Of a stretch of DNA of 64,000 bases, positions 17,973 to 24,694 are shown piece by piece. The DNA lies in the NCBI GenBank assembly GCA_037443705.1, contig JBBINV010000003.1:42998-106997 (forward strand), given 5' to 3'. Position 1 is the first letter of the stretch; each line of letters starts with the position of its first letter. The notes under the pieces are model-generated. The model searched no databases. It was not told the DNA's origin and was given only the letters and a program-made list of their open reading frames with translations. The stretch comes from 2-02-FULL-66-14 sp037443705 (GTDB lineage Bacteria > Pseudomonadota > Gammaproteobacteria > Burkholderiales > SG8-39). Both the position numbers and the translations under genes were made by a program.

Positions 17973-18524
17973 ATGCGTTCGATTGGGATCGTGTTGATGA
18001 CCGCAATCCTTGCCGCGTGCTCGACCACGCCCGAGGAGGAGCAGGCGCCCGCGGGCGTCGAGGATCGCAAGCCCGGCGCGCCCGGTGCGCAGTCGAAAGG
18101 CGTGGACCGGCCGCCGGTCGCCTCGGTCGACCTCACCGCAGGCAGGAAGTCGGCAGCCTCGATGCTCACCGATCCGAACTCGATCCTCTCCAAGCGCTCG
18201 ATCTACTACGACTTCGACAAGTTCGACGTCAAGGAAGAGTACCGGCCGCTGGTGGAGGCGCACGCCCGGTATCTGCGCGACAACCCCAAGGCGAAGATTC
18301 TCGTGCAGGGCAATGCCGACGAGCGCGGCAGTCGCGAGTACAACCTGAGTCTGGGGCAGAAGCGCTCCGACGGGGTCAAGAAGATGATGCTGCTGCTCGG
18401 CGTGCGCGAGGACCAGGTCGAGTCGGTGAGCCTGGGCGAAGAAAAGCCCAAGGCCGAAGGTCACGACGAGGCCGCCTGGTCGCAGAACCGGCGCAGCGAC
18501 ATCCTGCATTCCGGCGAATTTTGA
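17973..18524 (+). CDS. pal: Peptidoglycan-associated lipoprotein Pal
   Basis: Outer-membrane lipoprotein that anchors the envelope to peptidoglycan. The lipobox LAAC gives lipidated Cys16 counted from the ATG at 17973. The OmpA-like domain has YYDFDKFDVKEEYRPLVEAHARYL and the peptidoglycan-binding NADERGSREYNLSLGQKRSDGVKKM. An in-frame ATG at 17955 overlaps the tolB stop, but AGGAGAG is placed correctly only for 17973, which also gives a normal signal peptide. Confidence 0.95.
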   Translation: MRSIGIVLMTAILAACSTTPEEEQAPAGVEDRKPGAPGAQSKGVDRPPVASVDLTAGRKSAASMLTDPNSILSKRSIYYDFDKFDVKEEYRPLVEAHARYLRDNPKAKILVQGNADERGSREYNLSLGQKRSDGVKKMMLLLGVREDQVESVSLGEEKPKAEGHDEAAWSQNRRSDILHSGEF

Positions 18525-19282
18525 TGCGAAGAGCGGCCGCGCTGGCTGTGGCGGTTCTGGCGCTGGGGTTCTGCCAGGGCGCTGCCGCGCTCTTCGAGGA
18601 CGACGAGGCGCGCCGCCGGGTGGAGGACCTGCGCAAGCAGGTCGAGCAGACGAGCCGCGCGCTCGACGAGCGCCTCGCGCGGCTGGAGGACCGGCGCGGG
18701 CTCGTCGACCTCGCCTCGCAGATCGAGGCGCTGCGCGAGGAACTCGCGCGCCTGCGCGGCCAGATCGAGGTGCTCGCGAACCGGGCCGAGACCGCGGACA
18801 AGCGGCAAAAAGACCTCTACGTGGACATCGACACGCGGCTCCGGAAGCTCGAGCAGGCGAAAGAGCAGGCGGGGACGGACAAGCCCCCGGCCGCGGACGC
18901 GGGCAGGGTGAGCGCCCCCGAGACCAGGGCGTACGAGGCGGCGCTCAATCAATTCAAGCTCGGCAACTACGCGCTCGCGATCTCGGCGTTCCAGGGGTTC
19001 CTCGTCACCTACCCGGACTCGAAGCTCGCGCCCTCCGCCCAGTACTGGATCGGGAACGCGCACTTCGCGCAGCGTGACTACAAGCAGGCGATCGCCGCGC
19101 AGCAGAAGGTGCTCTCGGCCTGGCCCGACGACGGCAAGGCGCCGGATGCGATGCTGAACATCGCCTCGTCGCAGGAGGCGCTCGGGGACCGGCGCGGTGC
19201 GCAGAAAACGCTCGCGGGGCTGGTCGCGCGCTATCCCGCCAGCCAGGCCGCGGCGAGCGCCAAGCAGAGACTCAAGCGCTGA
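18524..19282 (+). CDS. cpoB: Cell-division coordinator CpoB (YbgF)
   Basis: Periplasmic protein that couples Tol function with peptidoglycan synthesis. A signal peptide (about residues 1-22, ending GAAA) is followed by a long coiled coil (about 25-110, EDDEARRRVEDLRKQVEQ onward) that trimerises the protein, a Pro/Ala linker, and TPR repeats beginning TRAYEAALNQFKLGNYALAI. 252 residues. It overlaps pal by one base (TGATG) and queC by four (CTGA). Confidence 0.94.
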   Translation: MRRAAALAVAVLALGFCQGAAALFEDDEARRRVEDLRKQVEQTSRALDERLARLEDRRGLVDLASQIEALREELARLRGQIEVLANRAETADKRQKDLYVDIDTRLRKLEQAKEQAGTDKPPAADAGRVSAPETRAYEAALNQFKLGNYALAISAFQGFLVTYPDSKLAPSAQYWIGNAHFAQRDYKQAIAAQQKVLSAWPDDGKAPDAMLNIASSQEALGDRRGAQKTLAGLVARYPASQAAASAKQRLKR

Positions 19283-19959
19283 GCGGGAAAGCGGTCGTCC
19301 TCCTCTCCGGCGGGCTCGATTCCGCGGCGACGCTCGCCTGGGCGCGGCGCGAGGGCTTCGAGTGCCATTGCCTCTCCATCGACTACGGTCAGCGGCATGC
19401 CGTCGAACTGGTTTCTGCGGGGAAGATTGCTGCCGCGCTAGGCGCGGCGCGACACCGGGTCCTCAAGCTCGATCTGGGCGGCATCGGCGGCTCGGCGCTC
19501 ACCGATCGCTCGATCGACGTGCCGACCGGCGGCGTGGGCACCGGCATCCCGGTTACCTACGTCCCGGCGCGAAACACGATCCTTCTCTCGCTCGCGCTCG
19601 GCTGGGCGGAAGTGCTCGGCGCGCGCCACATCTTCATCGGCGCGAACGCGATCGACTACTCGGGTTACCCGGATTGCCGCCCCGAATACCTGCGCGCGTT
19701 CGAGGCGATGGCGAACCTCGCGACCAAGGCGGCCGTGGAGGGCGCGCGCATCGAGATCCGCGCCCCGCTTATCGACCTCCCGAAGGCGGCAATCGTGCGG
19801 CTCGCGGCCGAGCTCGGCGTGGACATGGCCGCCACGGTCACCTGCTACCAGCCCGACGCCGAGGGGCGCGCCTGCGGGCGCTGCGACGCCTGCCGGATCC
19901 GGCGCGACGGCTTCAGGGCGGCGGGCATCCCCGACCCTACGCGCTATCAGGCCCGTTGA
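19279..19959 (+). CDS. queC: 7-cyano-7-deazaguanine synthase QueC, CTG start
   Basis: Converts CDG to preQ0 in queuosine biosynthesis. The PP-loop SGGLDS is at residues 10-15 and the zinc site is the C-terminal CYQPD...CGRCDAC cluster with four Cys. From CTG at 19279, overlapping the cpoB stop as CTGA, the protein is 226 residues and begins SGKAVVLLSGGLDS. There is no ATG, GTG or TTG in frame until 19519, well past the PP-loop, so a CTG start is required unless there is an error in the sequence. Ribosome-binding site is weak (AGAGA). Confidence 0.92.
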   Translation: MSGKAVVLLSGGLDSAATLAWARREGFECHCLSIDYGQRHAVELVSAGKIAAALGAARHRVLKLDLGGIGGSALTDRSIDVPTGGVGTGIPVTYVPARNTILLSLALGWAEVLGARHIFIGANAIDYSGYPDCRPEYLRAFEAMANLATKAAVEGARIEIRAPLIDLPKAAIVRLAAELGVDMAATVTCYQPDAEGRACGRCDACRIRRDGFRAAGIPDPTRYQAR

Positions 19960-20018
19960 TCCCGCAATACGCGAGGTCAAACACGGCCCCCGGGAGCTTG
20001 CGCTAGCATCTTCGGCCC

Positions 20019-21137
20019 ATGAACGAAGTCACCCCCGCGCAGCTCGTTCCCTACGTGACCTGGGGCGCGTTCGCGCTCGCGTTCGTGTTCGGCGCGGTCG
20101 CGAACAAGACCAATTTCTGCACCATGGGCGCGGTCTCCGACTGGGTCAACATGGGCGACACCAACCGCATGCGCATGTGGCTGCTCGCGATCGCGGTGGC
20201 GATCCTCGGCTCGAGCGCGCTCCATTTCATGGGCATCGTGGATCTCTCCAAGTCCATCTATCATGGGCCGAACTTCACCTGGCTCTCGTATCTCGTAGGG
20301 GGATTCCTCTTCGGCGTCGGCATGACGCTCGGCTCGGGCTGCGGCTCCAGGACGCTCGTGCGCATCGGCGGCGGGAACCTGAAGTCCGTCGTGGTGTTCG
20401 TCTTTCTCGGCATCGCCGCCTACATGACCCTGCGCGGCCTTTTCGGCGCCTTCCGCGTCGGGGTGCTCGAGCAGGCTTCGGTGACGCTCGCGGGCGGGCA
20501 GGATCTGCCGTCGATCGCGGCGCGTGTGCACGGCGGCGACAGGAAGATGTGGCTCGCGGCCTGGGCGCTCGTGCTGGGCGGGGGTTTGCTCGTCTTCGTC
20601 TACTGGTCGAAGGACTTCCGCTCCAGCTTCGACTTCACCCTCGGCGGACTGGTGACCGGCCTCGTCGTGGTGGGGGGGTGGATCGTGAGCGGCAAGCTCG
20701 GCTACCTTGCCGAGGACCCGCAGACGCTTCAGGAAGCCTTCGTCGCCACCAACACCGGGCGGATGGAATCGTTTTCCTTCGTCTCGCCCCTGGCCTACTC
20801 GCTGGAATACCTGATGCTGTGGACCGACAAGTCGAAGATCGTCACCTATGGCGTCGCCTCTGCCGCGGGCGTGATCGCCGGCTCGGCCGCCTGGGCGCTC
20901 GCGACGAAATCCTTCCGCTGGGAAGGCTTCGTGAGCGCCGAGGACACCGCCATGCACATCCTGGGCGGCATCCTCATGGGTTTCGGCGGCATCACCGCGC
21001 TCGGCTGCACCGTCGGCCAGGGCATCACCGGTTTCTCGACCCTCGCGCTCGGCTCGATCGTCACGTTCTTCGCCATCATCGCCGGTGCCGCGGTGACGAT
21101 GAAGTGGCAATACTGGCGAATGACCCGCGAGGGCTGA
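20019..21137 (+). CDS. YeeE/YedE-family sulfur-compound transporter (TsuA-like)
   Basis: Polytopic membrane protein of 372 residues in the YeeE/YedE family, whose characterised members import thiosulfate. The three conserved Cys motifs that relay the substrate are visible: NFCTMGAV near residue 35, GSGCGSRTLVRIGGG near 105, and GCTVGQGITGFS near 330. About ten hydrophobic segments. No TusA-like partner gene is adjacent; a tRNA-Lys lies 18 bases downstream. Thiosulfate as substrate is an inference from the motifs. Confidence 0.88.
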   Translation: MNEVTPAQLVPYVTWGAFALAFVFGAVANKTNFCTMGAVSDWVNMGDTNRMRMWLLAIAVAILGSSALHFMGIVDLSKSIYHGPNFTWLSYLVGGFLFGVGMTLGSGCGSRTLVRIGGGNLKSVVVFVFLGIAAYMTLRGLFGAFRVGVLEQASVTLAGGQDLPSIAARVHGGDRKMWLAAWALVLGGGLLVFVYWSKDFRSSFDFTLGGLVTGLVVVGGWIVSGKLGYLAEDPQTLQEAFVATNTGRMESFSFVSPLAYSLEYLMLWTDKSKIVTYGVASAAGVIAGSAAWALATKSFRWEGFVSAEDTAMHILGGILMGFGGITALGCTVGQGITGFSTLALGSIVTFFAIIAGAAVTMKWQYWRMTREG

Positions 21138-21143
21138 TAAAAT
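21138..21143 (+). promoter_or_regulatory. -10 candidate for tRNA-Lys
   Basis: TAAAAT just after the stop of the YeeE-like gene ends 12 bases before the tRNA 5' end, a normal distance for a short precursor leader. No clear -35 is visible in the coding region upstream. Confidence 0.4.
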
Positions 21144-21155
21144 TCGCGCCCTTCC

Positions 21156-21231
21156 GGGTCGTTAGCTCAGCTGGTAGAGCAGCGGACTTTTAATCCGTTG
21201 GTCGGCGGTTCGAATCCGCCACGACCTACCA
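21156..21231 (+). tRNA. tRNA-Lys (anticodon TTT), CCA encoded
   Basis: 76 bases folding as a full cloverleaf: acceptor GGGTCGT pairs with ACGACCT (a G-U first pair), D arm GCTCAGCTGGTAGAGC, anticodon loop CTTTTAA giving UUU, T arm with GGTTCGAATCC, discriminator A and encoded CCA. Its 3' half, from just after the anticodon to CCAA, is repeated twice downstream (22683 and 23629), marking it as an integration target. Confidence 0.97.
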
Positions 21232-21251
21232 ATTCCCGCATTTGACCGTCC

Positions 21252-21287
21252 TACCCACGGTGGGTATTCTCCTACCCACCATGGGTA
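21252..21287 (+). promoter_or_regulatory. Two TACCCA-N3-TGGGTA palindromes over the MNT-gene start
   Basis: Two 15-base palindromes, TACCCACGGTGGGTA (21252-21266) and TACCCACCATGGGTA (21273-21287), have centres 21 bases apart, two helical turns, so two dimers could bind the same face. The second palindrome includes the ATG of the downstream HTH-nucleotidyltransferase gene. Autorepression by that gene's HTH domain is the likely role. Confidence 0.75.
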
Positions 21288-21895
21288 GTAGGGCGGTCGT
21301 CACCAGCGAAGCCCCGTCGCTCTTCGGCAAGACGCGGCAGACCTTGCTCGCGCTGCTCTATTCGCGCGCCGACGAAGAGCAGCTCCAGGAGAGCCTGATC
21401 CAGCTCGCTGGCCTCGGCCGCGGCGCGGTGCAGCGTGAGCTCGAGTTCCTCGCGCGCGCGGGCGTCGTGCGCCGCACGGTGCGTGGCCGGCAAGTGTACT
21501 TCCAGGCGAATCGGGACTCGCCGATCTACGCGGAGTTGCGCGGCCTGGTCGTCAAGACCGCAGGGGTGGCCGATGCGCTGCGCGCGGCGCTGGCTCCCCT
21601 GGCAGACAGAATCCGGGTGGCGTTCGTCTACGGCTCGGTCGCCGAGGGAACCGAGGGGCGCGCGAGCGACGTGGACGTGATGGTGATCGGCGACGCCTCG
21701 TTCGCCGAGGTCTCCGACGCGCTCGGGAAGGCGCAGAAGGCGATCGGGCGCGAGGTGAATCCCTCCGTGTATGCGCCCGCCGATTTCCGGGCCAAGCTCG
21801 CGGCGAAGCAGCATTTCCTGCGCGCGGTGCTGAAGGGCGAGAAGATCTTCCTGATCGGGGACGGGCATGAGCTTGGCCGGCTGGCAAAGAAATAA
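21281..21895 (+). CDS. HTH-fused MNT-type nucleotidyltransferase (probable HEPN/MNT antitoxin)
   Basis: 204 residues from the ATG at 21281 (a TTG at 21242 is possible but lies before both operators). The N-terminal third is a winged HTH (SLIQLAGLGRGAVQRELEFLARAGVVRRTVRGRQVYFQANRDS). The C-terminal half is a minimal nucleotidyltransferase with GSVAEG followed by SDVDVMVIG, the GS and DxD motifs of Pol-beta-like MNT enzymes. In HEPN/MNT modules the MNT partner neutralises the HEPN RNase, in some cases by AMPylating it. The neighbouring HEPN gene overlaps it by 29 bases but is frameshifted. The AT-richer composition and the tRNA-Lys flank point to horizontal acquisition. Confidence 0.85.
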   Translation: MGSRAVVTSEAPSLFGKTRQTLLALLYSRADEEQLQESLIQLAGLGRGAVQRELEFLARAGVVRRTVRGRQVYFQANRDSPIYAELRGLVVKTAGVADALRAALAPLADRIRVAFVYGSVAEGTEGRASDVDVMVIGDASFAEVSDALGKAQKAIGREVNPSVYAPADFRAKLAAKQHFLRAVLKGEKIFLIGDGHELGRLAKK

Positions 21896-22309
21896 GTGTC
21901 TCACCGCGCACAACACGAGCGCAGAGGAGATCGCGGCGCTGCTCGCGATCGTCGAACGGGACCTCGCGAACGCGAAAGTCGCCGGGCTCGCTGACGACTG
22001 GAAGTTCAATATCGCCTATAACGCGCGCTCCAGACCGCGACTGCCGCGCTCGCCGCGGCGGGGTTTCGAGCGGCAAGGGAGCAGCATCATTACCGGACCA
22101 TTCAAAGCCTCGCGCTCACGATCAGCTGGCCGGCGGCAAAGGTGGATCGGTTCGACCGTTTCCGCAAGAAGCGGAACGTCATCGGCTACGAGTTCGCCGG
22201 GGTGGTGTCCGAGCGCGAGGCGCGCGAAATGCACGAGCTGGCGACAGAACTGCGCGAGGGCGTTCTCGCGTGGTTGAAGAAGCAGCACCCGAAACTCTCG
22301 AAGTCGTAA
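21867..22309 (+). pseudogene. HEPN-domain gene, partner of the MNT gene, broken by a GC-dinucleotide frameshift
   Basis: The frame starting at 21867 reads a convincing HEPN N-terminus (SAEEIAALLAIVERDLANAKVAGLADDW, then IAYNA). At the GCGCGC run near 22023-22028 it leaves the conserved sequence, which continues in another frame as ALQTATAALAAAGFRAA, REQHHYRTIQSLAL, FRKKRNVIGYEF, and ends at TAA 22307-22309. Removing one GC restores a single frame of about 146 residues. RKKRN is the RNase-motif region of this HEPN group. Either a real mutation that leaves an orphan MNT gene, or a sequencing slip. Confidence 0.8.
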
Positions 22310-22410
22310 GAGCTTGCCCAGGAGTGCGCGAGGGGACGGCGGGTCCGTAAGCTCCCCCGTCAAGTAGACAGGTTAGAAGTAGAGGCGGCTGGCAGCGCCT
22401 GGATCGACCG

Positions 22411-22659
22411 TTGAGGAGGGTCACAACGGTGGACAGATTCGCGCTCATTACGCCGAACCGAGGTAATCCGAAAATGCGGATGCTGCAGGTGCCCGAACTG
22501 AAGCGCGCAATGGGCTTCAGTGCGCGCTATCGGCTAAATGGCGGGAGTCGGCGCGATCGGATCAAGTTGTTGGGCAACGCGGTGTGTCCGCCCGTCATGG
22601 AGCATGTGGTTCGAACGTTGACGAACGGGTCGCGGAAACGTCAGCACAAGGGCAGGTAA
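22411..22659 (+). pseudogene. C-terminal fragment of a C5-cytosine DNA methyltransferase
   Basis: About 75 residues resemble only the last part of Dcm-type methyltransferases: RMLQVPELKRAMGFSARYRLNGG (motif IX area) and RRDRIKLLGNAVCPPVMEHVV (motif X, GNAVxPPV). The SAM-binding motif I and the catalytic PC motif are absent, so the gene cannot be functional. It lies inside the first islet, 23 bases before the att-like repeat. Bases 22310-22410 between it and the HEPN remnant show nothing I recognise. Confidence 0.7.
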
Positions 22660-22682
22660 TTACCCGCCGAATGCGTGGTGCA

Positions 22683-22723
22683 AATCCGTTGGTCGGCGGT
22701 TCGAATCCGCCACGACCTACCAA
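22683..22723 (+). repeat. Perfect copy of the tRNA-Lys 3' end (att-like repeat 1)
   Basis: 41 bases identical to 21192-21232, from the 3' side of the anticodon loop through CCAA. This is the classic footprint of a tyrosine-integrase attachment site at the 3' half of a tRNA. It bounds a 1.45-kb islet (21233-22722). No integrase gene is in the islet. The 138 bases up to the PIN gene hold no gene, only the operator at 22832. Confidence 0.85.
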
Positions 22724-22831
22724 CCTTTCAACGGCTTACGCGTTGACTCCCCGGCGGCCTGTCGGATAAGTCCCCGAATCAGTCCCCGAGCTGCCTACGC
22801 GCTGCAATCCTGCACCCCCGGTCCTGCAATG

Positions 22832-22847
22832 ACATCCTATAGGATGT
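22832..22847. promoter_or_regulatory. Perfect 16-base palindrome before the PIN toxin gene
   Basis: ACATCCTATAGGATGT is fully self-complementary and lies 14 bases before the PIN gene start. ATGACA (22829-22834) and TATGCT (22850-22855) flank or overlap it as possible -35 and -10 elements, with a short 15-base spacing. RHH antitoxins bind such operators, and the antitoxin is the second gene of the pair. Confidence 0.65.
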
Positions 22848-22861
22848 GATATGCTTTCTTC

Positions 22862-23287
22862 GTGCTTCGAGTCGTGCTGGACACCTCGGTGCTGGTGGCG
22901 GGACTGCGCAGCCGCCTGGGCGCGAGCAACGAGCTGCTGGCGCGGGTAGCGGACGGAGAGATCCTGCCGCTGGTGACTACGGCCCTGTTTCTGGAATACG
23001 AGGAAGTGCTTCTCAGGGCAGAGCACCGGCTGGCCACGGCAATGAGCGAAGCGGACGTAGCCGGATTTCTCGCCGCGCTCGCGAGCGCGTCCGAGGGTGT
23101 GGACGTGCATTTCCAGTGGCGCCCGCAGCTTGGCGACCCGGCCGACGAGATGGTATTGGAGGCTGCCGTTAACGGCCGCGCCGATGCGCTTGTTACGCAC
23201 AATGTTTCGGATTATGCCGAGGCCGGACGGCGGTTCGGATTGCGGGTTATTGCCCCCGGCGATCTGCTGAAGGAGTTGAAATCATGA
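22862..23287 (+). CDS. PIN-domain toxin of a type II toxin-antitoxin pair
   Basis: 141-residue PIN ribonuclease fold. The metal-binding acids are in place: Asp7 (VVLDTSVLVAGL), Glu in LFLEYEEVL, Asp in LGDPADEMVLEAA and Asp in THNVSDYAEAGRRFG. It belongs to the subgroup annotated as putative PIN toxins, which cleave RNA. GTG start at 22862, 14 bases after a palindromic operator. It overlaps the following RHH gene by 4 bases (ATGA), toxin first, the reverse of the usual order. Confidence 0.88.
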   Translation: MLRVVLDTSVLVAGLRSRLGASNELLARVADGEILPLVTTALFLEYEEVLLRAEHRLATAMSEADVAGFLAALASASEGVDVHFQWRPQLGDPADEMVLEAAVNGRADALVTHNVSDYAEAGRRFGLRVIAPGDLLKELKS

Positions 23288-23535
23288 GCAAGAGCACTTA
23301 TCCGCTGAAATTGCCTCGGTCCGTGAAGGAAGCGGCCGCGCAACTTGCCAAGGCCGACGGCGTCTCGCTCAATCAGTTCATCGCATCAGCGGTCGCGGAA
23401 AAAGTCGGCAGCTTGAAGAGCGCGGATATCTTCCTCGCGGAACGTGCCGGCCGTGCGAAACGCACGGACCTCCTGCGCTACCTTCGCAAGGCCCCAAAAG
23501 CCACGCCGGTGCGCGGCGACGAGCACCCGAAGTAA
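23284..23535 (+). CDS. Ribbon-helix-helix antitoxin partner of the PIN toxin
   Basis: 83 residues. The N-terminus (STYPLKLPRSVKEAAAQLAKADGVSLNQFIASAVAEKVGSL) is a ribbon-helix-helix DNA-binding domain like that of HicB/CopG-type antitoxins. The basic C-terminal tail (RAGRAKRTDLLRYLRKAP) would cover the toxin. ATG at 23284 is coupled to the PIN gene. The palindrome upstream of the operon is its probable binding site. Confidence 0.83.
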   Translation: MSKSTYPLKLPRSVKEAAAQLAKADGVSLNQFIASAVAEKVGSLKSADIFLAERAGRAKRTDLLRYLRKAPKATPVRGDEHPK

Positions 23536-23548
23536 GCCGCAGGAACGA

Positions 23549-23598
23549 CGCAGGGTTGGGGCCGTCGTTTGCGGGCGATGGCGGGTGAGGGCGGGCCG
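23549..23598. repeat. 50-base dispersed repeat, copy 1
   Basis: This stretch matches 26624-26673 over its full length, with the last 19 bases (GGCGGGTGAGGGCGGGCCG) identical. Copy 1 follows the RHH antitoxin gene and copy 2 precedes a broken XRE antitoxin, so the repeat tracks toxin-antitoxin material. No coding function seen. Confidence 0.55.
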
Positions 23599-23628
23599 TT
23601 GCGTCAACAACATTCAGCGTAGAGTTCC

Positions 23629-23675
23629 ACTTTTAATCCGTTGGCAGGCGGTTGGAATCCGCCACGACCTGCCAA
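23629..23675 (+). repeat. Diverged copy of the tRNA-Lys 3' end (att-like repeat 2)
   Basis: Starting at ACTTTTAATCCGTTGG it matches the tRNA-Lys from the anticodon loop to CCAA with four substitutions, and shares CCAACCT with the copy at 22683. It bounds the second islet (22724-23675), which carries only the PIN/RHH pair. The mismatches suggest this is the older scar. 23676-23744 holds nothing recognisable. Confidence 0.75.
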
Positions 23676-23744
23676 CCTCTTTAATTGCATGCGGGCTGTC
23701 GCCCCGGCGAACGGTTGCCAGAGCGGCGACACGCGCATCCCCGG

Positions 23745-24608
23745 TCACGCCGATTGCACCGCCTGCCGCAGCCCGGTCTCGATCGTCGAATACTGCAGCT
23801 CGACTTCGAGTTCGTCGCGGAGCCGCCGGTTGCTGCAGCGCTTGCCGAGGCCTTTCGCACGGCGCGCGATCGCCGTGTCGTCGAAAGCCGGCGCAGGGGC
23901 GTTCAGCAGGCGCGCGAGGTGCTCATAGTATTCATGCCGTCGAACCGGGCGGTCGTCGCTCACGAGATAGGTCCGCCCGGGCGCACCGCGCCCGGCGCAC
24001 GCGAGCACCGCGCGGGCCGCGTCTTCGACATGGATCAGGTTCAGCCATGCGTCGCGCAGTCCCGGCAGGCTCGCTCCCCTTCGGATTGCATCGGCGCGCG
24101 CGAGCAGGCGTTGCGGCCCGTAGATGCCGGACAGGCGCAGGATGTTGAACGCAGTCCGCGAGCGCGTCGCGGTCGCCTGTTCGATCAACCGCTCGGCATC
24201 GAGGCAGATGCGGCCGGACTCGTCCGCCGGTTCGCGCGGCGAGTCCTCGTCAACCCATTCTTCGGCCTGCTGCGCGTAGACGCTGGTGCTCGACACATGC
24301 AGGAAGCGGCCGCAACGATTCGCGAGCGCCTCGAGGACGTTGCGCAGCCCGTCGACATAGACTACGCGTTTGCTCGGCTGTCCGGACGGGTCGAATCCGA
24401 CCGCGTGCAGCACGACGTCGGCCTCGGGCAGTCGCCGCAGCGACTCGCGGTCGGTCACGTCTCCCACGATCGCGTTGAGCCCGAGCGCGTCGAGCTCCGC
24501 GGCGCGACGCTCCGAGCGGGTCAGCGCGGCGACGGCGTGCCCGTCCTCGCGCCAGCGCCTGGCGACTCGCAGTCCGAGGTATCCGCAGCCGATGATGAGC
24601 GTTTTCAC
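23745..24608 (-). CDS. NAD(P)-dependent epimerase/SDR-family protein
   Basis: 287-residue extended-SDR-like protein. The N-terminal Rossmann motif GCGYLGLRVARRW (residues 8-20) is followed by VVLHAVGFDPSG, LHVSSTSVYAQQAEEWVDE and RLSGIYGPQR; the catalytic Ser/Tyr pattern is STSVY with no clear downstream YxxxK, as in the YeeZ-like group. GTG start. Substrate unknown. It faces the islet boundary. Confidence 0.85.
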   Translation of the reverse strand: MKTLIIGCGYLGLRVARRWREDGHAVAALTRSERRAAELDALGLNAIVGDVTDRESLRRLPEADVVLHAVGFDPSGQPSKRVVYVDGLRNVLEALANRCGRFLHVSSTSVYAQQAEEWVDEDSPREPADESGRICLDAERLIEQATATRSRTAFNILRLSGIYGPQRLLARADAIRRGASLPGLRDAWLNLIHVEDAARAVLACAGRGAPGRTYLVSDDRPVRRHEYYEHLARLLNAPAPAFDDTAIARRAKGLGKRCSNRRLRDELEVELQYSTIETGLRQAVQSA

Positions 24609-24694
24609 GAATCAGAGTACGGATAATAAATTCCTTCGGCCGAGTAGCCACCGAGAAGCGGACAATACCGGGATCAGCGTTAGACGAGCCCTAC

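Noticed and set aside
21242..21280. TTG start of the HTH-MNT gene at 21242
   Set aside because: It would translate through both operator palindromes, adds residues without family similarity, and the ATG at 21281 fits homologous N-termini better.
22683..22723. Second tRNA-Lys gene
   Set aside because: Only the 3' half is present; the D arm, 5' acceptor and anticodon are missing, so it is an att-type repeat and not a tRNA gene.
22724..22800. Minus-strand tail (GLIRGLIRQAAGESTRKPLKGW then stop) abutting the att-like repeat, reminiscent of an integrase C-terminus
   Set aside because: Too short and without catalytic residues; cannot be told from chance.
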